Notes: generated by a model not told the origin, from the letters alone. 64,000 nucleotides of DNA from Microbacteriaceae bacterium (GCA_004297935.1 SCRE01000015.1:39598-103597); one strand, 5' to 3'. Numbered from the stretch's first letter, positions 28,685 through 38,391 are shown. A program made the numbers and translations.

Positions 28685-28870
28685 CGAACTGCACTGCTCT
28701 CGATCCGCACCGCCCGTCATCGGCACCGCCCGTGATCAGCACGGCCCTCGATCGGCGCTGCATCCGATCCGCGCGACCGGCGTGCCGCATTGCTCATTCC
28801 CGCGACGACCGCGGGCTACTCAGACACTCCTAACGGGCGCGCCCCGCGCCCGAGAAAAGACAGCTTCTCC

Positions 28871-29680
28871 ATGAAGAAAAATACGATCATCCGAACGGTG
28901 ACCACGCTCGGCATCGCTTCGGCGCTGGCACTGGCCGCTCCGCTGGCAGCCAGCGCGCACGTGCATGTCACTCCGGATCAGGCGGCTGCCGGTTCGTACG
29001 CGGTGCTCACGTTCCGTGTGCCGACCGAGTCCGCGACGGCGAGCACTGTGAAGCTCGAGGTCGATTTCCCGACCACGACGCCGTTCTCCACGGTTTCGTA
29101 CCAGCCGATCACGGGATGGCAGGCCGTCGTCACGACGGTGAAGCTGGCAACGCCGGTCAAGACGGCGACGGCCACGATCACCGAGGCGGTGAGCAAGGTG
29201 GTCTGGACCGCCGACGCAGCGTCGGCGATCGCACCCGGCCAGTTCCAGCAGTTCTCCGTGTCCGCAGGGCCGGTGCCCGACACCGGCAGTGTCATGCTGC
29301 CGGCGCACCAGACGTATTCCGATGGCACGGTCGTCGACTGGAACCAGCCGACGCCCGCTTCGGGTAGCGAACCGCAGCATCCGGCACCCACGCTGTATAT
29401 CAACGATGCACCACCGGCCGCATCGGACGCGGACGCGGTGGCGACGGTCAGCACGACACCGACCGCGGCTCCGACGAATGTCGCATCCGGCGTGTCCGGG
29501 TCGAACGACGTGCAATCCGCGGGCGTCTGGGTCGGACTCGGAGGGCTGTTGCTCGGCGCAATCGCGCTCGTGGTCGCGATGCTCGCGCTCACGCGGCAGG
29601 GCCGCCTCGCAAAGCAGGCCGTCGGTAGCAGCGAACCCGGCGGTGCGAGCGAGCGCGGCGACAGGACCAAGGGCGACTAG
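28871..29680 (+). CDS. YcnI-family (DUF1775) copper-associated exported protein
   Basis: A 269-aa protein anchored at the outer face of the membrane. The signal peptide (MKKNTIIRTVTTLGIASALAL, cleaved after ASA) exposes an N-terminal His, HVHVTPDQAAAG; that His is a known copper ligand in the YcnI family. The DUF1775 domain follows (STVKLEVDFPTTTPFSTVSY, GWQAVVTT), then a Thr/Ala linker and one TM helix (VWVGLGGLLLGAIALVVAML). It is 2 bp from the copC gene, so they are co-transcribed. Confidence 0.9.
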   Translation: MKKNTIIRTVTTLGIASALALAAPLAASAHVHVTPDQAAAGSYAVLTFRVPTESATASTVKLEVDFPTTTPFSTVSYQPITGWQAVVTTVKLATPVKTATATITEAVSKVVWTADAASAIAPGQFQQFSVSAGPVPDTGSVMLPAHQTYSDGTVVDWNQPTPASGSEPQHPAPTLYINDAPPAASDADAVATVSTTPTAAPTNVASGVSGSNDVQSAGVWVGLGGLLLGAIALVVAMLALTRQGRLAKQAVGSSEPGGASERGDRTKGD

Positions 29681-29682
29681 CC

Positions 29683-30396
29683 ATGCGGATGCCGACGCGC
29701 ACGCGCGCAACGCGCAGCACACGGCGGGGGCGAATTGTCGCGACCGTCGCCGCTGCGTTCGTCGCGTGCGCGTTGGCACTGGCTCCTGCGGCCGGTGCCA
29801 GCGCGCACGACTACCTGGTCGACAGCGCCCCCAAAGCGAACTCGGTGCAGACCGCACCGCTGAAGACCGTGTCCCTCACCTTTGACGACATCGTGCTCGA
29901 CCTGTCGGGCAACGGCTCCTCTGCGCTGCTGCAGGTCACCGGACCGGATGGCGCGAACACGCACTACGAGACCAGCTGCCCGACCATTGCGGGCCGGGTC
30001 GTATCGGCGCCTGTCGCGCTCGGCCCGGCCGGCAAGTACGTCATCACGTGGCAGATCGTTTCGGCGGACGGCCATACCGTGTCCGGTTCGTTCGCCTTCG
30101 CCTACCAGCCCCCCGCCGGCACCGCAGCTGCAGCGGGCTCGGCGAATCGGCCAACCTGTGGCGGTGCTGGGTCTGAACCCACCAGGTCCGACTCAACTGC
30201 GGCCGCAACCGCGCCGAACGCTCAGACGACTCCGACGGCCAACTCGTCGTCGCTGGGAATCGTCATCGCGATTGCCGTCGTGATCATCGCCCTCGCGGTG
30301 ATCGGAGTGATCGTGGTCTTGGCTACGGCGCGACAGCGGCCGGCCGCTCCAGGCGCCACCCGCAAGGGGCCGGGACCCGAGCCGGACGACGACTGA
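29683..30396 (+). CDS. copC: CopC-domain copper-binding protein
   Basis: An exported copper carrier of 237 aa. An Ala-rich signal peptide is cleaved at SASAH, leaving a mature N-terminal His (HDYLVDSAPKANS) as in CopC. The single Ig-like domain contains VSLTFDDIVLDL and ends with WQIVSADGHTVSGSFAFAY, including the second conserved His. A Thr/Ser linker and a C-terminal TM helix anchor it. It sits 2 bp after ycnI-like and 1 bp before the CopD-CtaG gene. Confidence 0.92.
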   Translation: MRMPTRTRATRSTRRGRIVATVAAAFVACALALAPAAGASAHDYLVDSAPKANSVQTAPLKTVSLTFDDIVLDLSGNGSSALLQVTGPDGANTHYETSCPTIAGRVVSAPVALGPAGKYVITWQIVSADGHTVSGSFAFAYQPPAGTAAAAGSANRPTCGGAGSEPTRSDSTAAATAPNAQTTPTANSSSLGIVIAIAVVIIALAVIGVIVVLATARQRPAAPGATRKGPGPEPDDD

Positions 30397-30397
30397 C

Positions 30398-32455
30398 ATG
30401 ACGACGACACAGTCCAAGACGCGGGGCCTTCCGGAGCCGGAGCCCGAGATCCGGTTGCCGCGGGTCACCGTTCCCAGCCTCATTCTGGTGCTCTGTGTTC
30501 CGCTCGCGGTCGCGGCATCGTTGGCTGCGATGACCTTCGGCGGCGGCTTCTCGACCGGTACGGCGTTGCTCGACCCTGGGCCGATCGTCGACAAAGGCCT
30601 GCCGATCGTGCGGGCCATTCACGATACCGCCGCAGCGGGAACCGTCGGCCTCCTCGTGCTGGCCGCGTTGGTCCTGCCCGGTCAGACCAAGGCGCCGGGC
30701 GAGATCGGCCGTTCCCAGTGGCGTGCCGTGCGCTGGGCCGCCTGGGCCGGAGCCGTCTGGTTCGTCGCCGCATGCGTCGTGATCGTGCTCACCGGCATCC
30801 AGGTCTCCGGCGTCGCGATCAACGACCCGCTGTTCGCGTCCGCGTTCACGACCTTCCTGTTCCAGATCGAACTCGGCCAGTCACTGCTGGTCTCTGCTGC
30901 GTGCGTGCTGATCGCAACCGTGATCGCCCTATTCGCGAGCAGGCTCACCACTGTGGGAGTCGCCGCAGGGTTCGCGCTGTTCGCACTGCTTCCGCTCGCC
31001 CTCTCCGGCCACGCCGCCGGATCGTTTGAGCACGCGAACGCCGTCGACAGCCTGGCCGTGCACCTGGTCGGCGTCACGGTGTGGGTCGGCGGTCTCGCCG
31101 GACTTCTGCTGCTGCGCAGAACCGTGAAACGCGGATTCGGCGTTGCCGTCGCACGCTATTCGACCTTGGCCGGCTGGGCGTTCGTCGCCGTCGGCTTCTC
31201 CGGCGTCGTCAATGCAGCGCTGCGGTTGAGTTCGGTTGCGGATCTTCTTCAACCGTATGGGCTGCTGATCGTGGCGAAGGCGAGCATCCTGGTGATACTG
31301 GGGGTCGCCGGGGCACTGCAGCGCAAGCGGGTGATCCCGGCACTGAAAGCCGATCCGATGAATAGGCGCCTGTTCGTTCGACTCGCGGTGAGCGAGGTGG
31401 TGTTCATGGCGCTGGCGATCGGCATCGCCGTCGGGCTGGCGAAGAGCCCGCCACCGGTTTCGCAGGCTCCGCTGACCGGCGACGCGGCACGCGAGGGCCT
31501 TCTCGGGTTTCCATATCCGCCGCCCGTGACCATGCTGCGCATGTTCACCGTGTGGCATTGGGAGTGGATGTGGCTCGGCCTCGCGATCGTTCTTGCGGTC
31601 GGCTATCTGTGGGCGGCGCGCGTGCTGCGCCGACGCGGCGACCATTGGCCGATCTACCGTTCGATCTGCTGGGTGGCCGGCTGTGCCGTGTTGGTGTGGG
31701 CGACCAGCGGCGGCCCCGCCGTCTACGGACTGATCCACTTCAGCAGCCACATGGTCGAGCACATGGCACTGATGATGTTCATCCCGCCGCTGCTCGTGCT
31801 GGGCGGACCGGTGCTGCTCGCCCTGCGAGCGCTGCCGAGCAGGCACGACGGAAGTCGCGGCATCCGCGAATGGCTGCTGCTGTTCACGCACTCGCGCTTT
31901 CTGGGGATTCTGGCCAAACCCGTTGTGGCGGGAGTGATCTTCGCGGGCAGCCTGATCCTGTTCTACTATTCGCCGGCATTCTACGCGTCACTGTCCTCGC
32001 ACGAATGGCACGTTCTGATGTATGTGCACTTCCTGCTGTCCGGCTACCTGTTCTTCTGGGTGTTCATCGGCGTCGACCCCGGACCGAAACGGCCACCGTA
32101 CCCGATCCTGTTCATGGTTCTGCTGGCCACGCTGGCGTTCCACGCGTTCTTCGGGGTTGCCCTGATGATGAGCGATGGCGTGCTCGCGGCCGACTGGTGG
32201 CACGCACTCGGACAGACGAACACCGCCGCGCTGCTGACGGATCAGCACACCGGCGGCGGGATCGCCTGGGGTGCGAGCGAGGTACCGATGGTGCTGGTCG
32301 CCCTCGGCGTCGCAAGCATGTGGGCGCGCTCCGACGAGCGCACCGCCAAGCGGCTCGACCGACAAGCCGATCGCGACGGTGATGCCGAACTGGTCGCGTA
32401 CAACGCGCGGTTAGAGGATTTGCAGGCTCGCGACGATGATCGACGGGATGCGTAG
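30398..32455 (+). CDS. CopD / cytochrome c oxidase assembly (CtaG) fusion protein
   Basis: A 685-aa polytopic membrane protein. The N-terminal half (residues about 25-340) is CopD-like: AIHDTAAAGTVGLLVLAALV with a conserved His, DSLAVHLVGVTVWVGGLAG and the heme/copper-type His-containing helices. The C-terminal half (about 370-640) is CtaG-like (Caa3_CtaG): FTVWHWEWMWLGLA, YGLIHFSSHMVEHMALMM and HEWHVLMYVHFLLSGYLFFW, all rich in His in membrane positions. The fusion is common in actinobacteria and links copper import to oxidase maturation. Last gene of the copper operon. Confidence 0.92.
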   Translation: MTTTQSKTRGLPEPEPEIRLPRVTVPSLILVLCVPLAVAASLAAMTFGGGFSTGTALLDPGPIVDKGLPIVRAIHDTAAAGTVGLLVLAALVLPGQTKAPGEIGRSQWRAVRWAAWAGAVWFVAACVVIVLTGIQVSGVAINDPLFASAFTTFLFQIELGQSLLVSAACVLIATVIALFASRLTTVGVAAGFALFALLPLALSGHAAGSFEHANAVDSLAVHLVGVTVWVGGLAGLLLLRRTVKRGFGVAVARYSTLAGWAFVAVGFSGVVNAALRLSSVADLLQPYGLLIVAKASILVILGVAGALQRKRVIPALKADPMNRRLFVRLAVSEVVFMALAIGIAVGLAKSPPPVSQAPLTGDAAREGLLGFPYPPPVTMLRMFTVWHWEWMWLGLAIVLAVGYLWAARVLRRRGDHWPIYRSICWVAGCAVLVWATSGGPAVYGLIHFSSHMVEHMALMMFIPPLLVLGGPVLLALRALPSRHDGSRGIREWLLLFTHSRFLGILAKPVVAGVIFAGSLILFYYSPAFYASLSSHEWHVLMYVHFLLSGYLFFWVFIGVDPGPKRPPYPILFMVLLATLAFHAFFGVALMMSDGVLAADWWHALGQTNTAALLTDQHTGGGIAWGASEVPMVLVALGVASMWARSDERTAKRLDRQADRDGDAELVAYNARLEDLQARDDDRRDA

Positions 32456-32471
32456 GCCGGGGCACGTCGGC

Positions 32472-32541
32472 CGAATTGCCTGAGCCGAGTTGGCTGAGCC
32501 GAATTGCCTGGGTCGAATTGCCTGAGTCGAATTGCCTGAGC
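32472..32541 (+). repeat. Five 14-bp tandem repeats upstream of the NmrA-like gene
   Basis: Five consecutive units of cgaattgcctgagc with few changes, ending 56 bp before the start codon of the next gene. The unit length is not a multiple of three and the repeat is non-coding. Confidence 0.9.
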
Positions 32542-32597
32542 CGGGAAGAAACGCGCAGGCGGCCTGGTTGGCTCGGGTAGCCAACGAGAGGAATTCC

Positions 32598-33455
32598 ATG
32601 ACCATCGTCGTCACCGGCGCAACAGGCCACCTCGGCCGGCTCGTCATCGAATCGCTGCTGAGCCGCGGAGTCGAGCCCGACCAGCTCGTTGCCGCTGGGC
32701 GTTCCGTTGAGAAGATCGCGGACTTCGCCGGGCGCGGCGTCACCGTCGCACGGCTCGACTACGACGACCCGGCAACTCTCGAGCACGTCTTCACGGGCGC
32801 AGACATGGTGCTGTTGATCTCGGCGAGCGAGGTCGGCCACCGGTTGCAGCAGCACGTCAATGTCATCGACGCGGCCGTAGTGGCGGGAGTCGGCCGCATC
32901 GTCTACACCAGTGCACCGCATGCCGACGACACCGCACTGGTGCTCGCGCCGGAGCACAAGGCGACGGAGGAGGCCATCAGGGAATCCGGCTTGCCGTTCA
33001 CGATTCTGCGCAACGGCTGGTATACGGAGAACTACGTGAGCGTGCTGGAGCAGGCGCGGACGACCGGCACGGTCGTCGCGAGCGTCGGCGCCGGCAGGGT
33101 CGCCAGCGCGAGTCGTGCGGACTATGCGGATGCCGCCGCCGTCGTGCTGACCGAGAACGGCCACGCCGGGCAGGTCTACGAGCTCGCGGGGGACGTAGCC
33201 TGGAGTTTCGCCGACCTGGCCGAAGCGATCTCAGGCATCGCCGGCCGTTCCGTCGAGTACACCCCGGTCAGCCCGGACGAGCATGTGCGCATTCTGACCG
33301 ACGCTGGGATGGATGCCGGCACCGCCGGCTTCGTCATCGCCCTCGACGGCAACATCCGTGACGGCTTGCTCGGCGAGACCGGCGGCGAACTGCGAACGTT
33401 GATCGGTCGCCCGACGACACCGCTGGCCGAAGGTCTGCGCGCCGCGATCGGCTAG
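32598..33455 (+). CDS. NmrA-like NAD(P)-binding protein (atypical SDR)
   Basis: A 285-aa protein with a Rossmann N-terminus, MTIVVTGATGHLGRLV, and the pattern of the NmrA/quinone-oxidoreductase-2-like group: IVYTSAPHADD, FTILRNGWYTENY, and YELAGDVAWSFADLAEAI. It may reduce quinones or act as a redox sensor; the substrate is not predictable. The ATG has AGAGGA 6 bases upstream. The five-fold 14-bp repeat lies in its 5' region. Confidence 0.88.
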   Translation: MTIVVTGATGHLGRLVIESLLSRGVEPDQLVAAGRSVEKIADFAGRGVTVARLDYDDPATLEHVFTGADMVLLISASEVGHRLQQHVNVIDAAVVAGVGRIVYTSAPHADDTALVLAPEHKATEEAIRESGLPFTILRNGWYTENYVSVLEQARTTGTVVASVGAGRVASASRADYADAAAVVLTENGHAGQVYELAGDVAWSFADLAEAISGIAGRSVEYTPVSPDEHVRILTDAGMDAGTAGFVIALDGNIRDGLLGETGGELRTLIGRPTTPLAEGLRAAIG

Positions 33456-33599
33456 GAGCCCGAGGACCCGGAATCCGATAACACCCAGGCGTCGTCCCTT
33501 GTTGAGGTGCTGGAGAAGGCGACGTGCTCGGCGCTCTGACTTGCAGGGAGGTAAGCGATCGCAAGAACCGTCGCGGTCTCACGCAATGCCGAGGCGGTT

Positions 33600-33648
33600 G
33601 GCATACGGGTCTCGATACGCTCGTACCGCGCTACTCGACAACGGGTGC
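33600..33648. repeat. Fragment of the dispersed ctcgatacg repeat
   Basis: gggtctcgatacgctcgta followed by ccgcgctactcgacaacgg matches the interior of the MITE copies. No terminal repeats are visible here. Confidence 0.65.
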
Positions 33649-33683
33649 GGGCGGGCGGGCGGAGTCGCATAAGCTGAGTTCCT

Positions 33684-34643
33684 GTGTTCACCGTCGTCAT
33701 CGGCCTCGTCGCCGCGCTGATCTTCGGTTCCGCAGACTTTCTCGGCGGCCTCGCCGCCAAGCGGATCAGCCCGCTGCGCGTGACCGCTGTCACCGCCGCG
33801 GCCGGGCTTGTTCTGCTGCTCGCCGTCGCGCCGTCCGTCGGCGGATCCTGGTCAGCGGGCGCGATCCTCTGGGGCGGGCTCTCCGGCATCAGCGGAGCGC
33901 TTGCGATCTCGTTGCTGTACGCATGCCTGGCGATCGGGCCGATGAGCATCCTGTCGCCGCTGACCGCGGTCGTGTCTGCGGTGGTCCCGATGACCTGGGG
34001 GCTGATCGGCGGCGATCGGTTCGCCCCGATCGGCTATGTCGCGCTCGGACTCGCTCTCGTCGCGGTCGTACTGGTGGGCTTTGTGCCAGAGCGCGGTGCC
34101 GTCCGGCCTCGTCCACGCGGCATCGCGATGGCGATCGGCTCCGGGCTCATGATCGGCGTCTTCATGATCCTGATCGACGCGACCCCGCACGACTCCGGCC
34201 TGGTGCCGCTGATCATGAACCGCGCCGTGAACGCCGCCATCATGTTCGCCACGGTCGGATTGTTGGCGCTGTGGCAACAGGCCAGACGACGGGCACGCAG
34301 CAGCACTGCGGTCGCCAGCGCTGCTGTCAGCAGCACACGCGGCAGCGGCATGGGCGCCGGCAACAGCACAGGAGACGGCGATGCGACGGTGACGCGCACG
34401 GGCGGCTGGCGGCCCGGATTGGTGCTCGCGGTCACCGGCGGACTGGTCGACGCGACCGCGAACATCCTGATGCTGGTCGGCCTGCGCATCGGCGACCTCA
34501 GCGTGATCGCCGTGCTGACGGCGATGTATCCGGCCGGCACGATCATCCTTGCCGCAGTCGTGCTACGTGAGCGGATCGCGCCCGTGCAGTGGGTCGGCCT
34601 CGTGCTCGCGATCGGTGCGGCCGGGCTGCTCGCGCTCGCCTGA
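33684..34643 (+). CDS. EamA/DMT-family transporter
   Basis: A 319-aa membrane protein with ten helices arranged as two EamA repeats. The first repeat runs from FTVVIGLVAALIFGSADFLGG and includes the LSGISGALAISLLYACLAIG region; the second runs from LVLAVTGGLVDATANIL to the C-terminus. A Ser/Gly-rich loop (about residues 210-240) separates them. Probably exports or imports a small metabolite. GTG 33684 is the only reasonable start. Confidence 0.9.
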   Translation: MFTVVIGLVAALIFGSADFLGGLAAKRISPLRVTAVTAAAGLVLLLAVAPSVGGSWSAGAILWGGLSGISGALAISLLYACLAIGPMSILSPLTAVVSAVVPMTWGLIGGDRFAPIGYVALGLALVAVVLVGFVPERGAVRPRPRGIAMAIGSGLMIGVFMILIDATPHDSGLVPLIMNRAVNAAIMFATVGLLALWQQARRRARSSTAVASAAVSSTRGSGMGAGNSTGDGDATVTRTGGWRPGLVLAVTGGLVDATANILMLVGLRIGDLSVIAVLTAMYPAGTIILAAVVLRERIAPVQWVGLVLAIGAAGLLALA

Positions 34644-34674
34644 CGCGTACCGCGCGGTCGCGAGCGCGGCGAGG

Positions 34675-35874
34675 TCAGGACAACGCTGCGGCGAGCGGAG
34701 CCCAGAAGTACGAAAACGTGTCAAGCGGACCGGACATGAGCCGCTGTGTGAACACGACGCCGATCAGGTCCCGGGATGGATCAACGTATGCGCTCACGCC
34801 CGAACCGCCGGTCCAGCCGTAACGCCCTGGCGCTCGCCATGGCTCGGCGGATGGCGCACGACCGGCGGCGACATCGGCGTTCCTCAACTCGACGGAGACC
34901 TGCCAGCCCCACGATGTGGCCGCACCCAAGATGTCGTCGGCTCCTTCGCGTTGTTGCGAGGTCAACTGATCCGAGGTCATTTGTGCTCGCAGAGACGTCG
35001 GCAGCAGCCCGTCGTCCTCCAGCGCCGCGAGAAAGGCAAGATAGTCCGGCGCGGTGGAGACCAGCCCTGCCGCCAGTGTCTCGAACGGCGGCAGCTTGGA
35101 GAAGAAGCCTCCGGGTTCGTCGAACACCGCGAGGCCGTCAGGCTCGTCCGGATCGGTGCGACCGCTGGCCGCCGGCTGGTACGCGGTAGGCAGCAGTTCC
35201 GCGCTCGCGGTGAACCCGGTCGAACCCATCCCGAGCGGCCTCGTGATCCGGTCCGCGAGCAACTCGCGAAGCGGTCGTCCGGAGGCCCGCGCCATCAGCA
35301 CCGACAGAATGTCGCTACCCGTGTTGTACCGCCACCGCGTGCCGGGCTGATCCGTCAAGGGAAGCGAGCCGAGTCGGGCCAGATACTCGTCGGCGGTGAG
35401 CTGCGGTGGAATGGGACCGGCCCCGATCTGCAAGTCTTCGATCGCCTCGGTCAGCGGCGTGCGACCGAACCCAACGCCCTGCCCATGCGTCAGTGTCAGC
35501 AGGTGGCGCACCGTGATCGGGCGATCGGCGGCTACAGTCTGATCCAGCGGAGCATCCGGTCTCAGCAGAACCCGCGGATGCGCGAGTTCCGGGAGCCAGC
35601 GGTCGATCGGGTCGTCCAGACCGAACACTCCGTCCGCGATCAGCAATGATGCGAGCGCGCCACCGATCGGTTTGCTCAGCGACGCGATGCGGAACGGCGT
35701 GTCGGCGCGCATCGCATCCGACTCTTCCGATCCGCCGAGAGTGCGCACGCCGGTGGCGAAGAATTCCGTTGTGCCGTCGTGGCGCACTCCCGCCACGATC
35801 CCCGGCGCCCACCCCGATGCCACCGTCGCCTCGAGTGAGCGCCACACGTTGTCGAATCTGGACATTGCCACCAT
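34675..35874 (-). CDS. Serine hydrolase of the beta-lactamase / class C penicillin-binding family
   Basis: A 399-aa hydrolase with the SxxK nucleophile motif in FRIASLSKPIGG (about residue 66), a YxN motif in WRYNTGSDI and a C-terminal GWTGGSGVS that replaces the KTG box. There is no signal peptide, so it is cytosolic, like the esterase-type members of the family (EstB-like). Beta-lactam hydrolysis is unlikely from these features. ATG 35874 has AAGGCGG upstream; ATG 35865 is an alternative. Confidence 0.9.
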   Translation of the reverse strand: MVAMSRFDNVWRSLEATVASGWAPGIVAGVRHDGTTEFFATGVRTLGGSEESDAMRADTPFRIASLSKPIGGALASLLIADGVFGLDDPIDRWLPELAHPRVLLRPDAPLDQTVAADRPITVRHLLTLTHGQGVGFGRTPLTEAIEDLQIGAGPIPPQLTADEYLARLGSLPLTDQPGTRWRYNTGSDILSVLMARASGRPLRELLADRITRPLGMGSTGFTASAELLPTAYQPAASGRTDPDEPDGLAVFDEPGGFFSKLPPFETLAAGLVSTAPDYLAFLAALEDDGLLPTSLRAQMTSDQLTSQQREGADDILGAATSWGWQVSVELRNADVAAGRAPSAEPWRAPGRYGWTGGSGVSAYVDPSRDLIGVVFTQRLMSGPLDTFSYFWAPLAAALS

Positions 35875-35891
35875 TCTTCACAGTCCGCCTT

Positions 35892-36833
35892 TCACCATCG
35901 CGCGCGGAGCCAGTCGAACGCGACCGGGCAGGCATCCAGCACAGAAATGTGCCCATCCCGGGGACGCACCCAGAGCTCGGCGTCCGGCAATCGGCGCAAC
36001 AGCCACTCGGAGTGCGTGGGCGGCACCACGCGATCGCTGCCCCCATGAACGAGCAGTACGGGCGCCGTGACGTCCGTAACATCGAAACCCCACGGTGCCA
36101 CATAGGCGAGATCGTCGTCGATCAGGCCGTCTGGGCCCGCTACCCCGGCGCGCCCGACATCCGCCCCCAACGACGACCAGTCACCGTCAAGCGCCGCGTA
36201 GTCGCGTTCGACGAAACTCGACGGGTCGAACTCTGCCGTGTGCTCGTATTCCGCGCGTACCGTTCGTCCGCGCACGGCCGCCCGCAGCGACGCACCATCG
36301 CACGCCATCCCGTCGAACCAGTCGAGCCCGTCTGCACCGTACGGCGCGAGGGTCGCCAAGCATGCCACGGCGACGACTCGCTCGCTCAGCAAAGCGGCGC
36401 ATGCGAGCGCGTGCGGCCCCCCGCCCGAGGCGCCCATCACGGCGAGACGCTCGACGCCGAGCGCATCGGCCAATTGCTGCACGTCGACTGCCGCTGACCC
36501 CACACTACGACCGGGCTGTGGGGAAGAACCGCCGCAACTCGGCCGCCCATACGACACGAGGCGGATGCCGCACTCGCCCGCCGCACGCAGCAACGGCTTG
36601 AGCGGTGCGCCAGTCTGCGGCGAGCCATGGAACCACAGAACCGTGAGCGCGCCGGTAACATCCGCACCATCGCCATCGTCGGACGCATCCGCCGAGCCAC
36701 GGTCCGTACCGCCTTCACCAACAGCGCCGTCCGCACTGTCGTGTACACGCAGCGTCCGACCATCGTGAAGCGGCAGATCGCGAACACGCACCATCTGCAC
36801 ATCGTAAACACGATCCGGGCCGGAGTCGACCAC
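35892..36833 (-). CDS. Alpha/beta hydrolase
   Basis: A 313-aa cytosolic alpha/beta-hydrolase-fold enzyme. The oxyanion-hole segment is LWFHGSPQTG, the nucleophile elbow GASGGGPHA (Ser), then Asp in LLVHGGSDRVVP and His in RPRDGHISVLD. A Gly/Asp-rich insertion (about residues 33-58) in the N-terminal part looks like low-complexity expansion. Substrate unknown. It lies 17 bp upstream of the serine hydrolase gene on the same strand, so they may be co-transcribed. Confidence 0.88.
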   Translation of the reverse strand: MVDSGPDRVYDVQMVRVRDLPLHDGRTLRVHDSADGAVGEGGTDRGSADASDDGDGADVTGALTVLWFHGSPQTGAPLKPLLRAAGECGIRLVSYGRPSCGGSSPQPGRSVGSAAVDVQQLADALGVERLAVMGASGGGPHALACAALLSERVVAVACLATLAPYGADGLDWFDGMACDGASLRAAVRGRTVRAEYEHTAEFDPSSFVERDYAALDGDWSSLGADVGRAGVAGPDGLIDDDLAYVAPWGFDVTDVTAPVLLVHGGSDRVVPPTHSEWLLRRLPDAELWVRPRDGHISVLDACPVAFDWLRARW

Positions 36834-36966
36834 GATGCCTCCGCTGGCGATCGCTCGCGTTCACGTCGCGCAAAATACCGGATTGACGTCATTCCGGCAC
36901 CTGCGCACCATGAGCGGCCTCAGGTGCTACGGGCGCGGGCTCGGATCGTCCATCGGCCCGGCGCCG

Positions 36967-38037
36967 CTATGCCGCCAACAGGTCGCGCACCATCGGAATC
37001 ACGGTGCCGCCATACAGTTCGATGCTGTGCATCAATTGCTCGTGCGGCATCGGGCCGGTCGCGTACTTCAGGTCGAAGCGCTCGACACCCAGCGTGCGGA
37101 TGCTCGCCGCAATCTTGCGCGCGACCGTCTCCGGCGAGCCGACATACAGCGATCCCGACTCGACCTCGCTCTCGAAATCGGCGTGGGAGGTCGGCCCCCA
37201 GCCGCGCTCGGCACCGATCCGATTGTGCGACTCGCGATAGTGCGGCCACAACTGCTCACGGGCAAGCTCGTCGGTTTCGGCGATGTGCCCCGGTGAGTGC
37301 ATGCCGAGCGGCAGCGGCGCGGTCTCGAGTTGATCGGCCGCCATCTTGTAGAGGTCGATGAACGGCAGGAAGCGCGCGGGAGCACCGCCGATGATCGCGA
37401 GCATCATCGGCAGCTGGTAACGCACCGCGCGCACGACAGACTCCGGCGATCCGCCCACGCCGATCCAGGTCTTGATCCGGCCCGACTCGGTCTTCGGATA
37501 CACCTGCTGATTCGTCAGCGGCGCGCGTAGGCTGCCCTGCCAGGTAACGGCATCCTCGGTCAGAAGGCGTGAGAACAGGTCAAGTTTCTCGTTGAACAGT
37601 TCCTCGTATTGTGCGAGGTCGTAGCCGAACAGCGGGAACGACTCCGTGAACGAACCTCGCCCGAGAATGATCTCGGCGCGACCGCCGGATGCCGCATCCA
37701 CCGTCGCAAAGCGTTCGAATACCCGCACCGGCTCATCGGAACTCAGCACCGTGACCGCAGATCCCAAGCGGATGCGCTCGGTCCGGCCGGCGATCGCGGC
37801 CAGGACCGTCTCCGGCGCCGAGATCGCGAAGTCGGCACGGTGATGCTCGCCGAGGCCGATGAAGTCGACGCCGACCTCGTCGGCCAGCACGGCTTGATCG
37901 ATCACGTTGCGGATCACCTGCGCGTACGACAGACGCTGGCCGTTCGCATCGTTCGTGACGTCGCCGAAGGTATCCAGCCCGAGCTCCACTGTGCCTGCTG
38001 TGTCCACTGTGCCTGCTGTGTCAACTGTGCCTGCCAT
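36967..38037 (-). CDS. LLM-class flavin-dependent oxidoreductase
   Basis: A 356-aa luciferase-like FMN-dependent monooxygenase. Typical segments are GVDFIGLGEHHRADFAISAPETVLAAIA, IRLGSAVTVLSSDEPVRVFE and ILGRGSFTESFPLFGYDL. The substrate is not evident. The first 17 residues are three AGTVDT-like repeats encoded by an 18-bp tandem repeat and are not part of the fold; the normal sequence begins at VELGLDTFGDVT. A start further downstream would not be preceded by a better ribosome site. Confidence 0.9.
   Translation of the reverse strand: MAGTVDTAGTVDTAGTVELGLDTFGDVTNDANGQRLSYAQVIRNVIDQAVLADEVGVDFIGLGEHHRADFAISAPETVLAAIAGRTERIRLGSAVTVLSSDEPVRVFERFATVDAASGGRAEIILGRGSFTESFPLFGYDLAQYEELFNEKLDLFSRLLTEDAVTWQGSLRAPLTNQQVYPKTESGRIKTWIGVGGSPESVVRAVRYQLPMMLAIIGGAPARFLPFIDLYKMAADQLETAPLPLGMHSPGHIAETDELAREQLWPHYRESHNRIGAERGWGPTSHADFESEVESGSLYVGSPETVARKIAASIRTLGVERFDLKYATGPMPHEQLMHSIELYGGTVIPMVRDLLAA
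37987..38037. repeat. 18-bp tandem repeat at the N-terminus of the LLM oxidoreductase
   Basis: Two exact copies of cactgtgcctgctgtgtc plus a partial third, covering the start codon region; translated on the minus strand as AGTVDT units. Confidence 0.85.
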
Positions 38038-38340
38038 GCCTCATCCTCTCGCATCCGATGCGCTGCAGTCCGCGCTTCTGCACGGTCTATGCATTTGCAT
38101 CTACCTGACCAACCGTGCAAGGGCTGAATGCATTCCCGAGCCTGTCGCTCGCCATCCTGCGCCCACGGCCGGACGAATCGTTGCGCAACACCGGACTCTG
38201 CACGCTAGCCCGGTCTCTGCCACGAATCCGTGCGCTCTGTCGCCAAAAGTCCGGTCTACCGTGACGCTACGGCCGAGCATGGAACCGTGCCCTGCAGAAT
38301 CTTGCGCGCACCGAGCCGAAGCTCACGCGTGCACAGCGCT
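38038..38340. other. Intergenic region upstream of the LLM gene
   Basis: No gene recognised. One imperfect hairpin with arms tgcacggt / accgtgca lies at about 38081-38121. The rest shows no supportable feature; it may hold the promoter of the LLM oxidoreductase gene. Confidence 0.4.
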
Positions 38341-38391
38341 CGACAAGCTCGACAGGCTCGACAGGCTCGACAGGCTCGACAGGCTCGAACG
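38341..38391. repeat. 10-bp tandem repeat (aggctcgaca)
   Basis: Four to five copies of a 10-mer with core gctcgacagg, beginning with gctcgacaagctcgac, just before the start of the gene remnant at 38392. Confidence 0.85.

Noticed and set aside
34675-35874. Beta-lactamase conferring antibiotic resistance
   Set aside because: No signal peptide and no KTG box; the protein looks like a cytosolic esterase-type member.
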